A stretch of DNA of 64,000 nt from Phytoseiulus persimilis (taxonomy: Eukaryota; Arthropoda; Arachnida; Mesostigmata; Phytoseiidae). Where the stretch lies: assembly GCA_037576195.1 (NCBI GenBank), contig CM075101.1:30008001-30072000 (forward strand), given 5' to 3'. Position 1 is the first letter of the stretch; every line of letters starts with the position of its first letter. Made by a program: the position numbers and the translations under genes. The notes below the pieces were generated by a model. The model saw only the letters and a list, made by a program, of their open reading frames with translations, was not told where the DNA came from and searched no databases. Below are positions 56,198-64,000 of this stretch, in pieces.

Positions 56198-56764
56198 TCG
56201 AAACACATACATTCCGAAGCACACCAAACACGGCGGGGCCGCCCCGAGCCGGGGTTCCTTTCTGCGATTTCCGAAGCGATCCGAATCAGAACAAAAATTT
56301 CCGAAACAACCGGGCTCAGATCACGTTACCTGGAAGGAGAAGCAATGAGATGTTAATGTAAGCCTCGTAGTATGTGGTTTTCCACGAGCAATTTCTAGAC
56401 GATGCAGACAACTAGAAAGGCACATTCGCCCAGGTGCCGCCGATCAACCTGCCAACTGCTCCGGGGGTCAGGCTGAAAGCCGCTAGGAGATGTCCTGGAG
56501 CGAAGTTCCGCACTTTCGAACATGTGTGGACATTCGTCGTCATGGTCGTCCGCGCTCGCATATGCATTGCTCGGCTTTTCACTCATGGTCAGACAACAAG
56601 AGATTTCTGTGGCAATTCAAGTGGGCACGCTGCGGGGAAGAGGAAGAACAAAATCGGAGAGGAAGTGAGGACGGATCCTGAGTTAAAAAATCGACTCTAC
56701 AATGAGCGCTCATCATATTCCCGTGATGTTCGCTGCGGGCGATCGGCTGATTGGCCGGAATCGA

Positions 56765-56781
56765 TAGATGGATGGATGGAT
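56765..56781 (+). repeat. (GATG)n short tandem repeat
   Basis: TAGATGGATGGATGGAT, about four units. Confidence 0.7.
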
Positions 56782-57427
56782 TCCGTTGTAACTACTCTGC
56801 TATGCGGGCTCGTTTACTCCTGGGAAACGCTTGAACCCGACGAGCCATCCTCGGAAAGGGTAAATATCAGGAAGATGCCCATTGAGAGGTAGAGCTCGGT
56901 GCATAGGACTCCGGTCTCGTTAGTGGAGCCATCGAGGTTCCTGTGTGTAGTTGCCGTACCGAACAGACGGGCATTCGTGGGTTCTCGGGAGCAATACTGC
57001 AGGAAGCGAATGTCCTTCCAGTGGGGGGTCAGCGTGCTGATCCAGCACCAAAAAAACCCGCGCATGACCCGCCAAAATCACGCTTATCAGTCGTCGTACG
57101 CCCTCGTTATCTCCGTGTTAACGGCCCTTGTGGTCCTCGAGACTTCGTTGTTATTTAAATTTCCAGGCGGATCGTTCCGTTCGACGGGATTTCTATTATT
57201 TCGCGGCGGCCAAGTCATTCTATCTTTCCATCTGGTCGTGTCTGACTGTTTCGCCGCGGAGTCGTTGCCGAGCATTCACGAGCGAGCGAAGCAGTGTGAG
57301 AATGGTGCCTATAAGTATTCCAGTCAACGGCCTACACCCACGACACAAGGGTTACGTCAAGCGTAGTTTTTCTTTAGAAGCTCCTCCTAATTGGCTGTTT
57401 TGCTCATCGCTCGCCGACCGGCCGACC

Positions 57428-57448
57428 GAGAGAGAGAGAGAGAGAGAG
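57428..57448 (+). repeat. (GA)n microsatellite, 21 bases
   Basis: Uninterrupted GA repeat directly after GCCGACCGGCCGACC, a tetranucleotide-type patch. Confidence 0.9.
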
Positions 57449-59753
57449 CCGACGGCTGAAAAAGCCGCAGGCAGTGCCACCGTTGCTGAAAGTCACTCGT
57501 CTGTCAGACCGCCAGGCACGCTGAAAGCTTGTCAGTTGGATCCAAAGAGATACAACGGCGTTCCGAGCGATGTCTAGGCGTGCTAGTATAACAGCGGACG
57601 CCGAACAAACGCGGCTCCCTATCCTGCCGGCTGACTTCTCACCCACGTATAACTTCGTCGGGTTCGCTTTTGTTTCTAGACTCGGCGCATCTCGGAACAA
57701 CGCGGATAGGAACCGAGTCGACGGTGCCGCCGTGAAGACCCGAAGTCACCGCATCGAAACGCGACGCGGAGGAGACACAACTGATGGAACGCAGGAGCGA
57801 TCGGGTCCGAATGTGGAAGTACAGAGACACGGTACGGGGGACTAGCGGTCACACCGCTGAACGGACTGGTCGCAGATACCAGCGACGGAATGCGAGGGCT
57901 GGGTCGCTTATCGCCATTGTGATTGGTGGGTTCAACTTCTTGGTCAAATGGAGAAGTCAAAGAAGGATTGAGTTTGCCTCGCTTTCCGACAGCTCTCTTC
58001 AGCGCTTCGATTTTCGCGCGTTCCGATCGCAAGCGTTGCTCAGGCAAACGCTCGTTCTGAAAAGCATGCGCTTAGTTCCCGACTCGTTCCCTTTATTCGC
58101 ACGAGCCGTCGGCATAATGATCATGTCTCGGTTTTCGCGGAGTTTGTTTGATGATTTTCGCGGGAATTCTCAACCGGAAAACTCTGGTCACACGCCTTCG
58201 AAAGACTTGAATCCCGGTTCGGACTACTAGTTGAAGCGTTAACTTGTAGATTCGTGGTCGATGTCGACAGCGTGGCCGGCGGTATCAACGAGTGGTTGGT
58301 CCAACTAGTTTGTGTGTCCGTTAATCTGTGAATTTCCCTCGTTTTAAATTCTGCAATGTCGTTTTTCGTACACGTTCGCCCCGATTCAGAACCGCGCAGC
58401 GAAATCGATTTTTCTCGAGGACTCCGCAACATCTCGGTGAATGCTCCCAGAATTCGAACTAACTCATGGTTCGAATGTAGAATCGGATTGCGGCTTCAAG
58501 GCCCGTTGCGATCCTGAATAATGTTAAGTGAAGGCGCGCAGAGGACGTCGGAACGAGGCACCTAGTCGAGCATGACCCTTCGGCCGCGCCGAGCTCTCTC
58601 CGAGCATCCCGACTCCGGTTCAGAATCAAGTGCCGGAGGAGGCTCAGTGAATTCTCCTCTGGAAGTTTTCCCAATGCTGATTCTCATCGATTATCATCAG
58701 AGCGTGATGCAAGCCGGTCCGTCGCGTGTCGCCATTCCCGAAGTTTCCCTCCAAAACGTTGTCCTTGCAACGCACAGGCTCATAAATAACGTAAACAAGA
58801 ACTCTAATCAACGTGATTGACTTTGATTGAACTCCTCCGTCGGTGGCTGCGTGGTAAACAACTAAAAAGAAGCAAAATCTTCTGTCTGCTGGCAATTCAT
58901 CTCCTGGCGGCTTTCGGCTCAGCGATAGAACGCGGGGATTTTGAGCGCGGCCTCAGAATCGCTCGAAGGCTCATGAGGGACAGCCTGGGGAGGCCTGAAA
59001 ACAGGAACCTGCAGTAGAGGACTCGTGAGGATGTTGATAAGCGCGCTGCCGGGATTCGCGGAGGAGACGTACCCGCCTCAGGACGGCGGAGCAAGAAGAG
59101 ACCAAAACCCCGCGCCAGCTGACAACTTGTGTCATCCCGACCGTCAACAGCGGCGGCTAGGGAACAAAATGGGAACGATCGGGAGAAGCTCTGTCCCGCC
59201 TAAAAAGTCGGCACCGATCCGTGGAAGGGAGCCGGATTCGTGTCACGTATTTAATCTAAATTTTTCAAAAGTCCACCACTCTTTTATCGTTGTCGCAGTG
59301 GGCTCCCGCGACAACGAAGACGACAATCCACAACATGGCTGCCCTTCTGCTAACCGCGGTGCGGAGAAGGGAGGAAGAAGAGTAGAGAGAGGGGATCAAA
59401 TCTGTTTTCTGACTTCCGGAGCGGAATTCGATATGAACCCCGCGAGCTCGCAAGTCATCAACCGCCAAATGAGAGCTGGTTGGAAGAGTGCATCCTCGAA
59501 TCCCGTACCCCGAACATCGGCCTCTTCCAGTCAGCAGAAGTCCGTCGAACGCGATCGAGAGAGCGCTTCAACCACTTGCATTCGTCGTTCGCAAACATTT
59601 TTTTCCCAAGTCCATTGAATTTGCAGCGTTCAGCGACGTTTTGCCCGAGTTTCGTTTGATCAACTGCTCCCGCTTCGAAAAGCTGAGTGCGGGCTAGGGG
59701 CAGGGGCATGGAGTAGTCCGTCCAGCGTTTCTCGTCAGCTTGATTATTTCGTT

Positions 59754-59772
59754 TAATTAGTTCATTAATTAA
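59754..59772. promoter_or_regulatory. paired TAATTA homeodomain-type sites
   Basis: TAATTA at 59754-59759 and again at 59766-59771, the second within the palindrome TTAATTAA. Centre spacing is 12 bases, in an AT-rich island within otherwise GC-balanced sequence. Confidence 0.3.
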
Positions 59773-61949
59773 TATTGACCCTCAGCTGTCTTCGACGACC
59801 TCAATCGCGGTGTGCTCTCGATACGACACAGATTTTTCCATCGTGATCTCGACGGAGCGATGCAAACTGGACGTTTCTTTGTCGTTTGTCGTGTAGACGA
59901 CGAGGGGGTAGACGAAGGGGTGCACGAGGCAAGGCTCGAGAAATGACGCAGATAAATAAGTTCAGAGATCACTCTGGGATTATCCGATCCGTTGGCGGGC
60001 GGATCATGAATTAGTCGGCCACACACTAAATATTTCACTTAACGCCCCACATACAAAACGTTCTCTCTATGGTGGATCGTTTCATCGACGGCGGGGAACC
60101 GTCCGGTGCTGGCGTTGCGTTTCTACACCGGAGTGCTGGAGGAAATTCGAGCCAAGGTCGAAAGACCTGGCTGGAAACAGCAACCACTGTCAACGCTGTT
60201 CTTTCGGAGGAGCCGGGAGAACCAGTTGTCCTACTGTTCGTTACGCTCAACGCGTTTCCGGGAGAGAACGCGCCGCGGTTTCCCAACGCGGGGGCAACGG
60301 TTGACAACAGATGTGTCTCAATCAAGCATCCCGTCGCAAACATTCTGGGTGGTTGCCGTCATTTACTTTGCCGTGCGTGTCCACCTTGCGTCAGAGTGCG
60401 AGGTAAGTCAACAACTCCAAGCGTCCCCACTTGTTCATTCCCGTCGACACCGCTGGTCCCCAGACGTCAGGCTCTCCGCAGACTGTCAAGGACTTCAAAT
60501 GGCGGCTCACAACTCGGAGATGGGTGACTCGAGCAGCATGCTTCTGTCTTTCTGTCTGTTCCCTCTCTCCGCTGTGACGCACTCCATCCGCGATCCGCGA
60601 GGCATCGTGTTTGCTGCGCGTGTCATCGTCCAGGAAGATTAATGTCATCCCGTGAAGGCTATTCTGCCTGGGCAGGACTCAACTGCTTTTCACCTACGAC
60701 TTGACACAGCTCCGGACAATCCCTTCCTTATTCAGAATCGAATCGATTCAGAACCGCAGTCTCAGAAAGCTTTGAGCCGATCAACCTCGAGGCTTCAATA
60801 CATGTAGACACGAGGGAACGGAACGCTGGAGCCTTGGGAGTCGCCAACGCCCACCGACTGATATTTACAGACTCTCGAAGGCCCTGGGCAGCGGACGGGA
60901 AGGAACTGGGAGCAAGCGCAACGAGACGATTATAGCAAAAGCTGACGTTGAGAAAGAGCCATGAGTGAGCATTTATGACCGAGCGCGCAGGCATGGTAGG
61001 AGGCCCGCACAGAAGAGGGGGCCCCACCTGCCTGATAACCAACTACTTGGGACTTTTTGAACTACAGAGAGGATCTTTGTCTTTGTTTTCTTCGATTGCC
61101 GAACTTCCGGCCAGATACCCTTCATGCGCGACCACGGCTGTTCGGAGAGGCGACCGGTTTCAGGTTTTGTCGATCTGCCCATGCGCGAAGGTGTCGACCA
61201 TAGCCGATTGACGGACAATCACATTGGGTTTTTCGCTGCTCGTGCATGGTATGTCGCACGATTTTCGCACAACCTCTCGTAACGCGGGCGAAACGGCTCG
61301 AGGAGCAGCACTGGCAAGTGGTTCGATGTAGCGGAACTTTTGAATTGGTCATTGTTGCGTTGTGTTCCAGTCCCGGTCGACGGATTCGATGCTTTTGACC
61401 GAATCCCTGCAACGAAGACAAACGTTCCGATGACCAACAATCAAGAAGCCGTTCGGCATCAATGGGAAGGTGTACTGGAAAGGCTTCACCTAAATATATG
61501 ATCGAGGCACTGAAAATGTGCAGTCGGTAAATAGTGGATTTTCCTTCCGCTTCGAAGTGCTGCAGCTTCGATAAATGGTCGGTTGTTGTCGCAACCGAAA
61601 CGCCTCTCTTCCGTTTTCAAAAGCTATTTTCATTATCGTGGGATGGAATTCGACGCATCACCCGCAACCAAAAACAGCGCATGACCTGAACGAGCCGCGC
61701 GCTTGGAAGACAGAAGGGAAGCGGACGAGGACAGTTAGGAATCGGAAGCGCCACCAGCCGGCTGTTCATTCCAGACGGGCCAGATGGAAGCCGAGTCTCT
61801 CATTCCCGCGGAGCTTGCTCAAGTTTCGCTTCCAATGTCAAGAATCTGGCCTCTGGACGAGAGGACGGCTGCATTCACGACGTGCGTCACTTTACTTCTC
61901 GGGATCTTGTCCGGATGTCGAGAGAGTTCAATCTTGGATAGCTCTAATA

Positions 61950-61982
61950 TGCGGACAGCCGATCGGCTGGCTGGCTGGCTCT
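61950..61982 (+). repeat. imperfect tetranucleotide tract (CTGG type)
   Basis: GATCGGCTGGCTGGCTGGCT. Confidence 0.6.
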
Positions 61983-63321
61983 GAGTGACCAGAGGACGCG
62001 CGGGCCGGGAGTTCAACACGAGGGCAGATCGTTGGCGTGCCTCCCCCCTTTTTGTCCTTTCCCGTGCCGGCCCCATGCTGCCGGTGGTTGTGTTTGAGGG
62101 GTACATGTTCGCTCGCGCGCCATCTGGTCAATGGACGTGGGACGACGCTGCATCTGCTACCGGACGTGCCGCCGAACCGGCCGCCGTCCCCTTAGTTGGC
62201 CGAACGTTCAGCAGTCGGGCTCTCATCCGAGCGAGCGGTCAGGGCGCCAATCTGCGAGCAAACCTTAAAGCCAGGTCAGGGGAGGAGAGGCGACCCACAG
62301 ACCGGTGAGCGAATCGGGTGGGGTTCGTGGAGCAGGTTGCTCGTTTTCGAAGAATCGTACTTTTTGCTTTTCCTCCAAGCCGGTCCATCGCGGATAGCGC
62401 GCGGTGCTGTGCTCGGAACGTCGATTGTCAGCTCAACGACAAACCGAGCTCGCATCATCTTTTCTCTCCATCACCTCAGCTCCGTATCGCCTCGATTCAG
62501 CCCATGAAATGCTCTCAGCAGACTGGTGATTAGTTCAGGCCGTAGCCACGGATAACTATGAGGCGTTGGAGGACACCGGCGCGCGGGAACACCGACTCTG
62601 GAAGCCATGGATAGGGCTCGAGGAAAGGAAGCTCGAAGGAAGAGAGCAGCGGCGGGGGAATTGACGAGCTCGTGTTTTTGTGCGGGGAGGAAGTTTCGTT
62701 TTTATGAAACGTTCCCGTTCCAAGGAACTCGGTAACATATTGAAAGGTCCCTTAACAACCTGAGGCGAAGCTATCCCGAGCGCTTCCGTATTGTTTGCCT
62801 TCGGTCCCGCTCCGTGGCAGAATTCTCGCGGTGTTTTTTAATTGAACCCCATCGCTGGATGGATCGAGACGACTCGGAGCCGCTTCCAGGTTTCGTTTTG
62901 CTATCCGACATCGGGATCCTCAGAGCGAGCTTTCCCTCCGTTATGCCTCCCGTCTTGCGAATTTCCGCGTGTCGTATTCGCACTTCACTGTTTCCCGTGT
63001 AAGCTGTTCTTATCGTGCACAGTTCGGTCGGCAGTCCGATGGGTCCCGAGCGAGACTACTCGGCTCGAGCAAAGAAGCGAGTGAGCAATCAATAGAGACG
63101 ATTCACACGCTCCCCGAGGGAGCGATTTGTGTCTGACTCTGGCTGGAAACAAGACGACGGCGACGACTCTTGAATGGAGCTGAACAAGAACAACTTCCTG
63201 TTCTCCGACGGCGTTCAGCGAGGATGTCAACTTCCCAGCCAATATGGTCCCGCCCCGGACGCATCCAGGTGTTCCGACGGAGCTACAGCCCTGCGACGAA
63301 ATCCAGTCGTATTTGAGCGTC

Positions 63322-63328
63322 TATAAAA
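63322..63328 (+). promoter_or_regulatory. TATA-like box
   Basis: TATAAAA in CTATAAAACTTT, followed by GC-rich sequence. No clear initiator or coding frame downstream was seen, so it is only a candidate core promoter. Confidence 0.2.
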
Positions 63329-64000
63329 CTTTCTCCTCCGCGACTTGTTAGCACGACGTTGCTTGAGCACCGATTCGTCCTTTTTGGGGAACCGAAAGAA
63401 TGTCGAGACTATCGATGGTCTTATTTCGCTCGATTTTGACAGCTCGTTGTCCCCTTCAACTCAAACAATTGTATTTTTCAAATTTCACCGGTGAAACGTT
63501 TGCACCCACCCATAATGTTGATCGTTGTAAATAACGTCGAGACCCTCGCATCTAATGACTGAATCACGTTGTGTGAAAAGTCATTGTTGAATGAATCCAA
63601 CGATCGGGGAGGCGGGAGGGAGGGTTGGCGTCTCGAAAGCCAATCTTCCGAGAGCTGGTTGAGTCGACAGTATCGCTCGCGCGGCAGAGTAAAAAATGAG
63701 ATTCCTTCAAAAAGGAACGACGGAGAGAATCGATTCCGGCGCCTCGAGACGTTCCACGAGGGGTAGTTCGACCTCTCTCTCCGCGTCAGGTGGTTCCGAA
63801 ACGGTCGTCGCCGTAACCAGGCGGCCAGTTGTCTCACGGAGCGCCTGACTGCATGGCCGGCCGGCTGGCTGATGTAGCCCGGGCAACAAAAGGGATTTTT
63901 TCCTCCTATGAATGGCTTCACAATTAATGCACCGAAGCTAAGCCAACACAATGGAGTCCGACAACGGTCGCCGTCCAACCGGTCGCCGCTGCGCTCGGCT

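Larger units (their letters stand above)
56198..64000. other. no gene supported in the last 7.8 kb
   Basis: Frames up to 197 codons (59025-59618 plus) occur, with mixed composition and no paired splice sites that I could confirm. Holds a GATG repeat (56765-56781), a GA microsatellite (57428-57448), paired TAATTA sites (59754-59771), tetranucleotide patches at 61950-61982 and 63850-63872, and a TATA-like box (63322). This part was searched less closely for small exons. Confidence 0.25.

Noticed and set aside
55611-56348. 245-codon plus-strand open frame
   Set aside because: Threonine-, serine- and arginine-rich without splice or start context; another frame over the same bases (56006-56197) has better composition.

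Overview
This window looks like nuclear DNA of a metazoan with an intron-rich genome. It has roughly balanced base composition and is plainly not bacterial. No open frame exceeds about 255 codons on either strand, there is no operon-like packing, and there is no run of ribosome binding sites. It does contain many short open frames bounded by good eukaryotic splice signals (pyrimidine tract plus CAG acceptors; GTAAGT, GTGAGT and GTAAGC donors). CpG is not visibly depleted, TA is scarce, and microsatellites and homopolymers are present. A small, GC-moderate arthropod genome such as that of a mite would fit, but this is an impression. I recognised no protein family, tRNA, rRNA, CRISPR array or intact transposon.

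All coding entries are hand-read exon candidates. Stop codons are sparse here, so long open frames arise by chance on both strands, and overlapping frames often look equally protein-like. I therefore ranked candidates by splice consensus and by whether the reading phase carries across a proposed intron. Confidence is low to moderate throughout and no gene symbols are given.

Layout: 0-0.8 kb holds three plus-strand exon candidates, the first cut by the window edge. At 1.0-1.44 kb two minus-strand exons join in phase into a C-terminus. At 6.7-8.6 kb there is a run of plus-strand candidates, including an ATG set in a YY1-like AAGATGGCGGC. At 10.2-11.8 kb there are competing models on both strands. 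Isolated candidates lie near 13.0, 15.3, 19.5, 24.7-25.3, 26.1-26.6 and 28.1 kb. At 32.7-33.5 kb a plus-strand exon pair meets a minus-strand exon stop to stop. A microexon lies at 36.7 kb and minus-strand exons at 37.7-38.1 kb. The densest part is 40.5-43.6 kb, a plus-strand stretch with several consecutive strong splice sites and phase-consistent exons. From 47.1 kb to the end I can support only one short open frame (56.0 kb).

The rest is probably intronic or intergenic. It holds microsatellites ((GT)n, (GA)n), homopolymers including a 19-base C run, and many dispersed imperfect tetranucleotide tracts (TCGC, TCCG, GACC, GCCT, CTTG types). Possible regulatory sequence includes a cluster of Rel/kappaB-like half-sites at 46.0 kb, paired TAATTA sites at 59.75 kb and a TATA-like box at 63.32 kb.
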